Shown here: positions 27,700 through 37,662 of the stretch, in pieces
How positions within the stretch are numbered: the first letter of the stretch is position 1
How the letters are laid out: every line of letters starts with the position of its first letter
Source of the DNA: Caldithrix abyssi DSM 13497
GTDB lineage: Bacteria; Calditrichota; Calditrichia; Calditrichales; Calditrichaceae
Direction: 5' to 3'
Assembly (NCBI RefSeq): GCF_001886815.1
Contig: NZ_CP018099.1
Coordinates: forward strand, 2,788,501 to 2,852,500
DNA length: 64,000 nucleotides
The notes under the pieces: model-generated
The model's database searches: none
Seen by the model: the letters and a program-made list of their open reading frames with translations, nothing else
What the model was told of the DNA's origin: nothing
Made by a program: the position numbers and the translations under genes

Positions 27700-28704
27700 T
27701 TAAGGCACCGTTACCGTAAGCGCAGAAGGCAACGCCTCCACCGTCAGCGGCAGGCTTCCTAAAATCTCGCCATCTGCGGCAATCGGCGCTTTGTGCGAAC
27801 TTAGCAAGGCCACACGCCGCACGCGGTAAAAACTAAAAGCGCCTTTCATGCCATGTTTGCCCGTGTAAATAGAAGGAAAATTACGCAAACGTTGCAAAGC
27901 GCTCTGATCGTGAATGAGCAATACGTCCAGTTGTCCATCATCCAGAAGGGCTTTCGGCGCCAGTTGCATTCCCCCGCCGGTAAAGGCGCCGTTGGCAATC
28001 ACCACGCCCAGAACTTGAGCCGTAACAGAATAAGCGTCGTTAAGACGTAACCTGATCTTAAAAGAGGGTTGACGTAGCGCCGTGCTTAAGGCCGTAAAGC
28101 CAAATCCCACTCGTCCTCCCAGTTTTTTGGTTTTAAAAGAAAGATTTTGCACCACATCGGCGCCCAGCCCAATCTGGCATTCATTTACAAACAGACGGCG
28201 TTGCCATTGTTTTTCTTCATCTAAAAAGATAGCCCTGGCCAGATCAATTCGCCGTTTTTTGCCCTGGCAAATCACCGTCCATTGCGCCGGTAAGGCGCGC
28301 GGTAACCCCAAACTTTGCGCCAGGCCCTGGCCCGTACCGCTGCTTAAAATTCCCAGGGAAATTTCCTCGAGGCATGTTTGATGGTTGGCCAAAAGACCGT
28401 TGACTGTTTCTTGAATGGTTCCGTCTCCTCCCATTACCACGATCTTTTTACTGCCCTGTTCAACTGCCTGCCGCGCAATAAGCGTTGCATGCCCGGCAAA
28501 ATCAGTAATGGTAAAGGTCAACTCGTCGGGCCAGGTGTTTTGTAGAACCTTTAACAATCGGAGCCAGCGTCCACGCGTTCGCCCGGCCGCCGATGCCGGA
28601 TTAATGATGCAGTGGATTTCAGCAAAACGCTTTTCTTCTTTTTTAGATTTTTGCCGATCTCTGGGAGTAAACGTCCAGTACTCGCTTTTGTACTCTTTTA
28701 ACAT
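27700..28704 (-). CDS. Diacylglycerol kinase family (YegS/DgkB-like) lipid kinase
   Basis: A 334-residue lipid kinase of the DAGK catalytic-domain family. The start at 28704 (MLKEYK) is preferred over the earlier ATG because AAAGGAG lies just upstream. The nucleotide motif is VVMGGDGTIQETVNGLL (about 90-106), followed by SSGTGQGLAQSLGLP, and the second domain shows ANGAFTGGGMQLAPKALLDDG. It probably phosphorylates diacylglycerol or a related lipid, linking with the membrane methyltransferase next to it. Confidence 0.88.
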   Translation of the reverse strand: MLKEYKSEYWTFTPRDRQKSKKEEKRFAEIHCIINPASAAGRTRGRWLRLLKVLQNTWPDELTFTITDFAGHATLIARQAVEQGSKKIVVMGGDGTIQETVNGLLANHQTCLEEISLGILSSGTGQGLAQSLGLPRALPAQWTVICQGKKRRIDLARAIFLDEEKQWQRRLFVNECQIGLGADVVQNLSFKTKKLGGRVGFGFTALSTALRQPSFKIRLRLNDAYSVTAQVLGVVIANGAFTGGGMQLAPKALLDDGQLDVLLIHDQSALQRLRNFPSIYTGKHGMKGAFSFYRVRRVALLSSHKAPIAADGEILGSLPLTVEALPSALTVTVP

Positions 28705-28719
28705 TTTTTCTCCTTTCAA

Positions 28720-29480
28720 AACGCTGTAGCAACAATTTTCAATTTTAATGCCAGATATTTTTTTTGCTTTATTTTTTAGAATATCAATGAGTTAGCATGG
28801 ATTGGAGAATATTTGGTTCAGACTAATTGCGTCTAATTTATCAGACAGGTGTCTGATTTTGTTTACACAAAGTGGTTTAAAATAGTTACATTGTAAGACC
28901 TTTGCAGCCACAACATGAACGAAAATTTTTGTTCTGTTTTAAAGACTCATCCCCCGTCCATGGATTGGTTGAATAGGTGATTAGTTGAATGATTGAATGG
29001 TTGAATGGTTAGTCTGTCATTTCAAACCTGTTTCTGCAAATGTGGTGAATTCCTACCACCGTTTATGTAGGGGCGAAGGATTTCCAAGGACAATTCAGCG
29101 CTGGTAAGCATTAATCTTTAGGATACTTCCTCCAAAAAATGTAATGCATTTGCGTGCGAAAATTTTTGGGCTGTTGGATTGGTTGAATAGTTAATTAGTT
29201 GAATGGTTGAATAGAAATTTATAAATGCGCAAATATTGAACATCATTGGAGAAAAATTTCCAACGAACAGTTTTTCCCACTTTCTCAGACTTTTTTCTTG
29301 GAAAGGGGGTGACGGCAATTGAAACTATTTTTAATTTAAAACATTCTTTGCGCTCTTTGTGACTTCTCTGGGCTCTCTGTGGTCGCTTAAATTCCTGCGG
29401 GAATGTTTTTGCTTGCTGCTATGATGTACTAGGATTAAAAATTAAAAATTACGAATTACGAATTACGAATTAGGAATTAG
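28720..29480. repeat. Cluster of dispersed intergenic repeats
   Basis: The ~950-base gap after the lipid kinase holds two partial copies of the octamer-bearing repeat. 28920-29060 closely matches 22845-22985, and 29110-29320 matches 9170-9400 with GTTGAATG octamers. The end has an AATTACG heptamer run (29440-29480). 29481-29667 shows nothing I can identify. Confidence 0.7.
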
Positions 29481-29667
29481 GAATAGTAGAGTGCCGGTTT
29501 GCTAAGCTTGCGTCATACATGTTAAATAATTTTCTGCGATTATTGGCGAAGTTGCGGGAAAATTACTATGCACGTGTTGCGGTTGGTTTGGGTTGCGGCT
29601 GTGCTGACCTGGATAAAAAGCTCCTGAATCTTTTGACAGCAGCGACAAGCTTAAGAAAACGCGCATC

Positions 29668-30016
29668 TCATTTTTCAGTTTCAATCTTCAATTCTTTAAT
29701 CAAACGGTTTAAATAAGTGCGTTGAATGTGTAATATTCTGGCTGCTTGCGACTGATTGCCATTAACGCCCTGTAAAATGCGTTGCAGGTATCTGCGCTTG
29801 AAGCGCGTCAACGCCGTTTGCAGATCGGTTGGCGCAAATAAAGGGTCTTCCTGCATCGGCGCATCGGATTTTAAAAACGGAAAGTCCTCTTCGCTCAATT
29901 GCCATGTGTTACACATGGCGACCGCCCGTTCCAGTGCGTTGCGCAATTCCCGAATATTGCCCGGCCAGGGATAGCGCAGCAGTTTTTCCCGTAGCGACGG
30001 GCTGTAGTTCAACTTG
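29668..30016 (-). pseudogene. C-terminal fragment of the NtrC-type response regulator, cut off by IS1634-like element
   Basis: The frame has the end of a sigma-54-type activator: LREKLLRYPWPGNIRELRNALERAV (quoted in parts, it is the conserved PWPGNIREL motif of AAA+ activators) and a Fis-type helix-turn-helix, GNQSQAARILHIQRTYLNRLI. It lacks its own start and is the missing tail of the gene at 31896-32922, from which it is separated by a 1.88-kb insertion sequence. Confidence 0.85.
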
Positions 30017-31895
30017 AGTTTGACAGTTGTATGGAACATAATTCCTTTATTATTATTAAGTTAGTTTAATTTCATTTTCGTTAAGTTGTCACTACAAAGA
30101 TAAAAGCGTTGGCTTGCTGCTGCCTATCTCCTGAAATATTTCCAATTGTTCGCCATGCACTCTGGATAATCCTTTACGACGTCTCCCTTCATTTTCCCAT
30201 TCTACAACCACGACTCGACGCAGGCTCTCCATAGCACGCTGCCAACTTAATTTTATGCCACTCAAACGCTTCTCAAACAATACCGCCATCTGGAATGCAA
30301 GAAAACATACCATCACATGAGCCCTGATACGCTTCTCTGTCCAATGAAAATTGGGACGTAAATTCAAACTATGCTTTAATTCGTAAAAACCATGCTCCAC
30401 ATATTTTAAATCTTTATAGCGCGCTATGAGTTCTGATTTACTCAGGTCATGAGCATTGCTTATCACTATAAACCAACCGTCGCTCTTTTCTTCTTCTGAT
30501 AATACCTCATCTTGCTTATGAATCTCTATCGTATCTTCTGTTAATTCAACATTAAAGAAACGACTTAAACGTTTTCTTGATAATACACTCTTTATTTGAT
30601 GATATTTATCTTCTGTGTTTATTTCCTTTTTCTTAATCTCTTCTGACAGCTCTAAAAATTCATTAATACGATTGATGCGATTTTTATAGCGCTTTAATGC
30701 CGTGGCGGCATTGTAACTGGCCACATAACGAAGTTTTATCTTTTCCTTTTTACCATCTTTTGACTTGATTTCACGCTCCGTTAGGCGCTCATAGATCGTC
30801 TCACCAGTCGCCTCTTTATGCGCATTGGCTTCTTTTATAACCGATTTGGCATCCTTGCTCTGACGAACACTCTCTCCAAGAATAAACTCATAACCTTGTT
30901 GGATTAAATGCCAGAGATTGTCATTGCTTAATAAACCTTTGTCTGCCACCAGCTGGATATCTTTTACCTTAAATCGCCTGCGAATATCATTGAGCATCTC
31001 TTGCAAGGTAGAGCGATCAGCCTTATTGCCAGGGAAGACGTAATGGGCTATAGGAATACCATCTCCGGTCATCACCACGCCAATTACGATCTGTTCTCTA
31101 TCTCCGCGGTGGTCACGACTATAACCAAACTGACGAATATCGCCTTCTACCAATGAGTTTTCGGCTTCAAAGTAGCTTGATGTTAAATCATAAAAACAAA
31201 CCTTTAGATCCTGATTAAACAGATCTAGTAAACGATTAGCAAGTTGGGTTTCAATCTTTTCCTTATGAGCTATTAGAAAATCCATCGCTCTTAAAAGATA
31301 CTCATAACGAATGTCGTCTTTGTTGATACCCGGAATATAAACGGTTTCTAACCAGGTGAGTAGTTTTAGTTTGGAAGAAGGATCATCCAGGCGGTTAAAT
31401 ATCAGACTTTTTAAATGAGCTTCAAGATCAAACTTTATTCCGCTTTTTTCCTTTTGCCTGGCAATAATCTGGCTCATTTTAAGCTCTTTCCATAAATGGA
31501 CAAGCGCCCAGATTTGACCGAAGGCCTTGACATTATCAATATTGCTATCTAAGTCCTGTAAAGTTAACCCCTTAGCCCTTAAAAGTCCGTTGATAAGCGT
31601 GTCTACGTCTTTTTTGATGAATTTGTCGGTAGGGCCTAAATGCAGCAAGATTCGATGGCGTACTTTTCCATTTGAGTCTCTGTAGGACTCAGCGATTTGT
31701 AAAGTCTCATGGACTTTGTTATTTCTTTTGGATCGACTTACCTTAACAAACATAGAATGAATATAATAATAAAACGATTTGATAGCAAATAAAAAAAGCA
31801 CGCCTGCATAGACTACAAAGAAATTGAAACAGAGAAACTTAATTATATGTTTTTTTTGATTTGGCTTTGAAAAATTTGGCGTTAACTGTCAAACT
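30017..31895 (-). mobile_element. IS1634-like insertion sequence
   Basis: A 1879-bp element whose ends are the 12-bp inverted repeats AGTTTGACAGTT (30017-30028) and AACTGTCAAACT (31884-31895). It holds a single intact transposase gene and splits a sigma-54 response regulator gene. No target-site duplication is evident: the flanks are CAACTTG on one side and GGGGGTT on the other. Confidence 0.88.
30092..31753 (-). CDS. IS1634-family transposase
   Basis: A 553-residue DDE transposase, counted from the start at 31753 (MFVKVSRSKRNN). The sequence style is that of IS1634: VKVSRSKRNNKVHETLQIAE at the N-terminus, LVADKGLLSNDNLW around a catalytic acidic residue, and the HWTEKRIRAHVMVCFLAFQM motif near the carboxyl end. 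It appears intact, so the insertion could be recent and possibly active. Confidence 0.88.
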   Translation of the reverse strand: MFVKVSRSKRNNKVHETLQIAESYRDSNGKVRHRILLHLGPTDKFIKKDVDTLINGLLRAKGLTLQDLDSNIDNVKAFGQIWALVHLWKELKMSQIIARQKEKSGIKFDLEAHLKSLIFNRLDDPSSKLKLLTWLETVYIPGINKDDIRYEYLLRAMDFLIAHKEKIETQLANRLLDLFNQDLKVCFYDLTSSYFEAENSLVEGDIRQFGYSRDHRGDREQIVIGVVMTGDGIPIAHYVFPGNKADRSTLQEMLNDIRRRFKVKDIQLVADKGLLSNDNLWHLIQQGYEFILGESVRQSKDAKSVIKEANAHKEATGETIYERLTEREIKSKDGKKEKIKLRYVASYNAATALKRYKNRINRINEFLELSEEIKKKEINTEDKYHQIKSVLSRKRLSRFFNVELTEDTIEIHKQDEVLSEEEKSDGWFIVISNAHDLSKSELIARYKDLKYVEHGFYELKHSLNLRPNFHWTEKRIRAHVMVCFLAFQMAVLFEKRLSGIKLSWQRAMESLRRVVVVEWENEGRRRKGLSRVHGEQLEIFQEIGSSKPTLLSL

Positions 31896-32922
31896 GGGGG
31901 TTCAACAGAGGCTTGCCCAATTCCCGGCAAAATTTCTGCAGAAAAAAATCGAACAATTCCGGAATATCCTCCGGACGCTCGCGCAGAGGCGGAATTTCCA
32001 CACGCACCACATTGATGCGAAAATACAGGTCTTCCCGGAAGCGTCCCTGTTCGATTTCCTGTTGCAGGTTGCGGTTCGTAGCACAAATGATCCGCACATT
32101 GGCGCGCAGCGTTTTTGTTCCGCCCACCCGCTGGAATTCGCCGTATTCAATAAAATGCAGTAATTTAGCCTGCAACGTTATGGGCAGCTCGCCGATTTCA
32201 TCCAGAAACAGGGTGCCGCCGCGAGCCAATTCCACTCGCCCTTCTTTTTGTCGCACGGCCCCGGTAAAAGCGCCTTTTTCATGGCCGAACAGATCGCTGT
32301 CCAGAAGCTGGTCTGACAGGGTGGCGCAATTGACGTAAACAAACGGTGCCTCACTACGAGGACTGTTCTGATGGATATAATAGGCCAGCAGGTGCTTGCC
32401 CGTTCCTGTTTCGCCGCTAATGAGCACGGTGGTATTGCCCTGAGCCACCGCCTGACTTTGCTTAATAACCTCCTGCATTTTGCGGCTCTGCCCGATGATC
32501 ATCTGGCGTTGATTTTCCCAGTCTAATTCTAATATTTTCAATCGTGTACTTAACTGCTTGTGGGTCTGTACCTTTTGCAAGCGGAGCAAAAGATGATCGG
32601 GATCCAGCGGCTTGGTTAAAAAATCTTCCGCTCCCTGTTTAATGGCCGTAACCACCTCCGGGATACTACCGTAGCCGCTGAGTAGAATGATGGTTGTTTG
32701 CGGAAGTTTATCCCTTATTTCAGGTAGTAAATCCAGACCGCTGCCGTCAGGTAGTTTTAAATCCAGCAATAGAATATCCGGCGCAAAAGCGCTGACCGTG
32801 CTCCGCGCTTCTGTCAGGGTTTGGGCTTGTTCGACGGAGTAGCCATTCCTGGAAAGAAAAGCGGCCATCTCATCGCTCAAAAGTGTGTCGTCGTCAACGA
32901 TTAAAACTTTGATTTTCATCAT
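31896..32922 (-). pseudogene. NtrC-type sigma-54-dependent response regulator, N-terminal part (IS-interrupted)
   Basis: About 342 residues remain of a regulator that should be ~460. The receiver domain has the phospho-acceptor in ILLLDLKLPDG (Asp about 54). The AAA+ domain has the Walker A GETGTGKHLL, the sigma-54-contact loop EKGAFTGA and the Walker B GGTLFLDEIGELP. The frame runs into the insertion at FCRELGKPLLNPQ and loses the last part of the AAA+ domain and the DNA-binding helix-turn-helix, which lie beyond the element at 29668-30016. It starts 22 bases after its partner kinase gene. If translated, the product would probably lack DNA binding. Confidence 0.85.
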
Positions 32923-32944
32923 ACGCCCTTTCATTGTTCCGTTC

Positions 32945-35356
32945 TTACGGGGCCGGAAAGGAGAGCAAAAACGTCGTTCCGCTTCCTTTTTGCGATTCGA
33001 TTTGCACCTCGCCGTTCATGAGTTCGGTAAATTGTCTGACGATGTAAAGCCCCAGATGAAATCCTTCGCCAGGGCGGGGCGTCTGCCTGGAACGGAAAGG
33101 TTCAAAAGCTTCCTTAATTTGAGCGGACGTCATTCCGCCCGCCTGATCGCGGATTTCGATCTTAACGCGCCGCTCACTTCGCCGCAAAAACGATCGGCCT
33201 TTGATGTGAATGGTTTTACTCGGAGCGGAAAACTTAACGGCATTGCTCAAAATGTTCAGAAAAATTTCTTGTAAAAACTGTGGATCACCGAGCACGCGCA
33301 ACGATGGCGGTAAATCTTGCCTGACGTTCAATCTCTTTTTTTCTATGGTCTCCTGCAAAATGTCCAGCGTTTCCCCAACAATCGATTGAATGGTAAGCGG
33401 AGTCAGCTGCAGGGACAACTTACCTTTTTCGATTGCGGAAAAGGCGAGCAGACTCTGAATCAGATTTTGCAAACGCCGCACCTGGTTTTGAATTTCTAAG
33501 GCGGAGCTCTGCCAATCGTTTTTTCCCTCATTGAGCGCATGCGCCAGATTTTTTAATTTAAAAAGAATGGCATTGAGCGGCGAACGCAAGTCGTGCGCCA
33601 CTTCGGCCACCAGCAAACTTTTCCAGGCGTTAAGTTGTTCCGCTTTTTCGCGCTCCAGGGCTTCACGCAGATAATTTTCCATAAAGGCGATTTTTTCGAG
33701 CTGCGCAGAGGCGGCCGCAGCCATCTGACTGGCCAGGTCCAGGTCTTCCTTCCAGAAGCGCTGGCCGGAACGTTTTTCGCCCAGTAACCAGCCGCTCTGC
33801 GCATTGAGCGCAATTAAAATCAAATACCGTTCGGGCAATGGCGCCCCGGCGAAACGCAATCCCGATTCCAGGCGCTCCCTTCCGGACGGATGGATAAATA
33901 TCCGACCGCGTTCACCATCGGGCTGTGAGCGAAACCATTCCAGAAATTGCGTCGCTTTTGCGATCTCTTCACCGCCAGAGACGGGGCCCTCTTTTTCCAC
34001 GAAGAACGTCTCTTGCTTTTCAACCGGCACGGCCTTTTGAAAGGCGCGTTCCAGTTCCTGTAACACCTGCCCCTTTTCTAAAAGCCGTTCCAGCCCGGCC
34101 ATAAAAGACCTGAGCACCTGAAAACGATCGTATTTTATGCGATAAAATTGACGATCCACCTGATTTTGAACGCGCGTTTTAAGCGGATTAAAGATCAATG
34201 CAATAAATAACGCGGCCAAAGCTGAGGCCAGCGGCGAATGGAGCGAAAAACGATTCAAAAAGAGCGCCGAAAGCGCCAGCGCGGTTAGCAGGTAAATAAT
34301 CATTAAACTGAACAACACAATAGAATAGATCAGACTGCGCGAGATGACAATTTCGATATCAAACAAACGATGGCGCAAGATGGCGATGGCTACAGTTATC
34401 GGAATAAAGAGGATGGCCAGATTGGCGATCCATTCCGGCGTCAATGGCGAAAATCCAAAAATTTGCGGCAAGTTCCACAAAAAAATAAACGGAAAGCTGC
34501 CCCAGAACACGCCCCACAACACCCAATGAAGCTTACGACGATGCTCGGGATTTTCCTGACGCAGCAGATTGCGGATCAACTGAATGAGGGCAAACAGCAT
34601 TATGGCCAGAATGATGAAGCGAAACAGGCGGTAGATCAGATAGAATTGATCGACCGTGGCCAGTGAAAAATCAAATGTCTGGCGCAGAAAAAAAAGGATG
34701 AGCGGTAGCGAAAATAACGCCGCCGCAACAAGGATGCGTTGGACATGAACTTTTACCTCCGCCATTGAAACATCAAATGCGGGAAAATAGTTGCTGAACA
34801 GACAAAAGGTCAAAAAGGCCAGTGGATAACTTAAAAAGTACAACGAAATCAGCGGCAAAGAAAGCGGCAGGGGCAACTGAATGCCTCCCCAGTTCATGAT
34901 GATGATGAAACCAAAAAGAAATCCTGAATAGGGGAACAACCGTTCTGCGCTATTTTCGCGATTCCACCAGATCAATCCGCCGATTACAAAAAAAATGGCG
35001 CCAATAAAAAAATTAAGAAAAAGATGCCAAAAACCATAATACGAAGTCAATTTAACCTGTTGCACGCCGTCGCCTTGCAAACGAAGCGTAACCGTATCGC
35101 CAATTTTTTTTCTATTAATGACGGCATTTGCCTGGTAGATATGTTCCACCGCGTAATGGTCCAGACTGCTTATCAATTGGGGAGCAAAGCTGCCTTCCTG
35201 GCCCTTCCCTGCTGCAGGATACAGGTAAACGCCCTGATCGGTCTCTTCCATTGACATGGGCAACGCGGGGCGTTGTGAGGTATTGTAAAGGCCCGTGAGC
35301 GCCAGAAGAAAATAAATGAAAATACCAATTATAAAAGTTTTTTCAGGGAATTGCAT
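32945..35356 (-). CDS. Membrane-bound sensor histidine kinase
   Basis: An 803-residue kinase. The ATG at 35356 follows GAGG. The N-terminal half has a signal-like helix (about 5-23) and several membrane helices (about 110-380), followed by a GAF-like region and a coiled segment. The catalytic part shows the H-box VAHDLRSPLNAILF, the N-box EIFLNILSNAVKFS, and G-boxes DQAGGM and GEGFHLGLYIV. It should phosphorylate the sigma-54 regulator encoded next to it; since that gene is broken, its signalling output may be lost or diverted. Confidence 0.9.
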   Translation of the reverse strand: MQFPEKTFIIGIFIYFLLALTGLYNTSQRPALPMSMEETDQGVYLYPAAGKGQEGSFAPQLISSLDHYAVEHIYQANAVINRKKIGDTVTLRLQGDGVQQVKLTSYYGFWHLFLNFFIGAIFFVIGGLIWWNRENSAERLFPYSGFLFGFIIIMNWGGIQLPLPLSLPLISLYFLSYPLAFLTFCLFSNYFPAFDVSMAEVKVHVQRILVAAALFSLPLILFFLRQTFDFSLATVDQFYLIYRLFRFIILAIMLFALIQLIRNLLRQENPEHRRKLHWVLWGVFWGSFPFIFLWNLPQIFGFSPLTPEWIANLAILFIPITVAIAILRHRLFDIEIVISRSLIYSIVLFSLMIIYLLTALALSALFLNRFSLHSPLASALAALFIALIFNPLKTRVQNQVDRQFYRIKYDRFQVLRSFMAGLERLLEKGQVLQELERAFQKAVPVEKQETFFVEKEGPVSGGEEIAKATQFLEWFRSQPDGERGRIFIHPSGRERLESGLRFAGAPLPERYLILIALNAQSGWLLGEKRSGQRFWKEDLDLASQMAAAASAQLEKIAFMENYLREALEREKAEQLNAWKSLLVAEVAHDLRSPLNAILFKLKNLAHALNEGKNDWQSSALEIQNQVRRLQNLIQSLLAFSAIEKGKLSLQLTPLTIQSIVGETLDILQETIEKKRLNVRQDLPPSLRVLGDPQFLQEIFLNILSNAVKFSAPSKTIHIKGRSFLRRSERRVKIEIRDQAGGMTSAQIKEAFEPFRSRQTPRPGEGFHLGLYIVRQFTELMNGEVQIESQKGSGTTFLLSFPAP

Positions 35357-35549
35357 GTTACCATTCCTCGTCTTCAAAATTTAAGATAAACTGAGGGGAA
35401 AACAAAATTTTCACTGTCTGATTTTTTTGATGGAAAATAAGGAGAAAGATCAAAACGATAGTAACAATCTTCTTCCTGGCAAAAAAACTTTATCCCATGT
35501 GCACAAGGAGATCAGGAATTTACAGAAAAGAAGATACTCTCGACCAATT
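35357..35549. other. Intergenic, nothing recognised
   Basis: An AT-rich gap upstream of the kinase gene that probably contains its promoter. I found no convincing element in it. Confidence 0.4.
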
Positions 35550-35738
35550 TTAAAATAGGTTCTCCTGATATCTTTGTGAAGAATAAAGTGTTATCGGGAT
35601 TTTACGCAGATTTTTGCGGCACTTCATTTCAATTGATAATATTTCTCCATTCCTCTGAACGAGAAAAGCAATTTCCGTTTTATATTTGGTGTACCAGAAA
35701 AGTACTTTGAGATATTTTCTTTTCAGCCCTTTTTGCAC
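35550..35738 (-). pseudogene. Relic of the C-terminus of a COG1373/DUF4143-type ATPase
   Basis: The 62-codon frame contains VLFWYTKYKTEIAFLVQRNG and EILSIEMKCRKNLR, which match the pattern at the end of DUF4143 ATPases (FWRTNHGAEVDLLIEK and IVEIKV in the intact gene at 36505). It has no upstream domain or ribosome site and so looks like a decayed gene end, on the opposite strand to the neighbouring ATPase. Confidence 0.65.
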
Positions 35739-35797
35739 AAGTCATCGCTGTCGCTGCGTAAAACCAGCGGCTGAAAATTATCGACAGTAACATTGCG

Positions 35798-35920
35798 CAA
35801 ACCGGAAAGCCCACCCTGATCAATGCCTTTTTGACGCCCCCCTGGAAAATTAATTTACTCTGGACAGAAAACTTTCAGAAATATTCAAAATTTCCCCAGC
35901 AATTCAGATTGATTCTTTAA
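35798..35920 (+). pseudogene. Relic of the N-terminus of a COG1373-type ATPase
   Basis: Forty codons read QTGKPTLINAFL, then WKINLLWTENFQKYSKFPQQF, and stop at TAA. They match the intact ATPase at 36505-37662 almost residue by residue (QTGKTTLIHTLF and WEINLLWTENFLKYSKFPQQF), including the Walker A lysine. Nucleotide identity is very high over ~75 bases. It is a truncated duplicate of the start of that gene, 0.8 kb upstream. Confidence 0.85.
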
Positions 35921-36316
35921 TATTTTTTAAACGTCGTCTTTCGTTTTGCTCTGAGAAATACTCCGGGCAATTCCAGTACCTGGGCTACAACTACGCCTTC
36001 TTCTTCCTGTTATCTTACTGCACATTATTTCGTTGTCGTTTTCTCTGTTTGATTTTAATTAACCACCCTGCCCTTAAAACTATTTTCTTTTCCCTGAAAT
36101 TCATTCGTACGTGACGGATCCGCCACTCCCCTCTTTAAATTCACAACAATAAATGGGCAGGATTTGATTTTGGCAGTTCTTTATTTATTTTTTCAATAAC
36201 GTAAAAAACCACACTAATGCTTTTCCAACGGACAAACGCAACAATTTGCGTTAGAGCCCAATATTCAAATGACGTCCGATGGTCACTAAAAAAAACTTAC
36301 TATTTTGGGAGATGTG

Positions 36317-36343
36317 TTCAATAATAGCATTACTATTATTGAA
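36317..36343. promoter_or_regulatory. Perfect 11-bp inverted repeat upstream of an ATPase gene
   Basis: TTCAATAATAG, a five-base CATTA loop, and CTATTATTGAA form a perfect dyad 160 bases before the ATPase start. It could be an operator or transcript hairpin, but the AT-rich composition weakens the case. The rest of 35921-36504 shows nothing I can identify. Confidence 0.35.
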
Positions 36344-36504
36344 AAGAACATAAAACGAAATCAAGTAAAAGTAAATTTTCAAACTTACTCCCGAAACCTT
36401 TACAATGATTCCATCTTTAAATCGCAAAACTAATTCCGTTTCTATTTTGCATTTTGCTTTGTTTTTATTTATATTGTTACAAGTTTACCGTACAGTTTTG
36501 CAAC

Positions 36505-37662
36505 ATGATAAATAGAATCATTACTTTACCCAAATCTTCGTTTTTTCTTTTTGGGCCCAGACAAACTGGAAAGACCACCCTGATCCATACGCTTTTTAAA
36601 GACCACATTTGGGAAATTAATTTACTGTGGACAGAAAACTTTCTGAAATATTCAAAATTTCCCCAGCAATTCCGCTTGGAAGCCATAGAAAAAATTATAA
36701 AAGAAAAAATCCGGTACATCTTTATTGATGAAATTCAACGTATCCCTTTATTGTTAAACGAAGTACACTATTTAATTGAAGAATTTCCGGGTTGTCAATT
36801 CATAATGACCGGATCAAGCGCTCGCAAGTTACGTCGTGGGGGCGTAAACCTGTTGGCCGGACGCGCCCTCGAGAGGCAACTTTTTCCCTTCACTTACCAG
36901 GAGATTAAAGAATCGATGAACCTGGAAGACCTATTAAAATATGGTTCGCTTCCCCCTTTATTAGAAAAAAACGACACAGAAAAAAGAGAAATTTTGAATG
37001 CTTACGTGAATACCTACCTCCGCGAAGAAATTCAGGCCGAGGGCATTGCCCGAAATATTGGCGGTTTTTCACGTTTTTTAGACGTGGCCGCTTCTCAATT
37101 TACCGAACTGCTGAATTTTAATGCCATTGCCCGCGATTGCGCGCTTCCGGTGCGCACCGTCCAATCGTATTATGAAATTCTGGAAGATACTTTAATTGGG
37201 TTTCGACTATTGCCCTGGCGTAAAAGTGTGCGCAAGCGTTTGAGGGCGCATCCTAAATTCTATTTTTTCGACAATGGCGTGACCAACGCACTGAACGGTA
37301 TGTTAACGAGTTCGCTTGCAGGAGCCATTAAAGGGAAACTGTTCGAGCAATTCGTCATTCAGGAGGTTTACCGCTTCAAACATTACCTGCAAAGCGAGGC
37401 CAATTTGTTCTTCTGGCGCACCAATCACGGAGCGGAAGTTGATTTGCTTATCGAAAAGCACAGGCAAATAAAATACATTGTAGAAATAAAGGTATCGACC
37501 ATTATCACCGGAGCGCATCTTTCCGGCATTCGCGCTTTTCATGAAGAAAATCCTGACGTTCCAGCCTACATTGTAGCGCCCGTGGACCAACCGTATGAAT
37601 TGGAAGGTGTTAAAATTTTACCCTGGCAACACTTCGTACTTAATCTGGAAAACTTTCTTTAA
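36505..37662 (+). CDS. AAA-family ATPase with DUF4143 domain (COG1373 type)
   Basis: A 385-residue predicted ATPase. The start at 36505 (MINRIITLPKS) is set by homology to the family. Walker A is GPRQTGKTTL (about 15-23), Walker B is IRYIFIDEIQRIP, and the sensor-like MTGSSARKLR follows. The C-terminal DUF4143 region shows LREEIQAEGIARNIGGFSRFL, RAHPKFYFFDNGVTNAL, GKLFEQFVIQEV and the nuclease-like end FWRTNHGAEVDLLIEK. These proteins are common and highly duplicated in some genomes; their function is not established. It lies beside a relic copy of itself. Confidence 0.85.
   Translation: MINRIITLPKSSFFLFGPRQTGKTTLIHTLFKDHIWEINLLWTENFLKYSKFPQQFRLEAIEKIIKEKIRYIFIDEIQRIPLLLNEVHYLIEEFPGCQFIMTGSSARKLRRGGVNLLAGRALERQLFPFTYQEIKESMNLEDLLKYGSLPPLLEKNDTEKREILNAYVNTYLREEIQAEGIARNIGGFSRFLDVAASQFTELLNFNAIARDCALPVRTVQSYYEILEDTLIGFRLLPWRKSVRKRLRAHPKFYFFDNGVTNALNGMLTSSLAGAIKGKLFEQFVIQEVYRFKHYLQSEANLFFWRTNHGAEVDLLIEKHRQIKYIVEIKVSTIITGAHLSGIRAFHEENPDVPAYIVAPVDQPYELEGVKILPWQHFVLNLENFL

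Noticed and set aside
30011-31902. Target-site duplication for the IS1634-like element
   Set aside because: The bases flanking the two inverted repeats (CAACTTG and GGGGGTT) do not match, so no duplication can be claimed.
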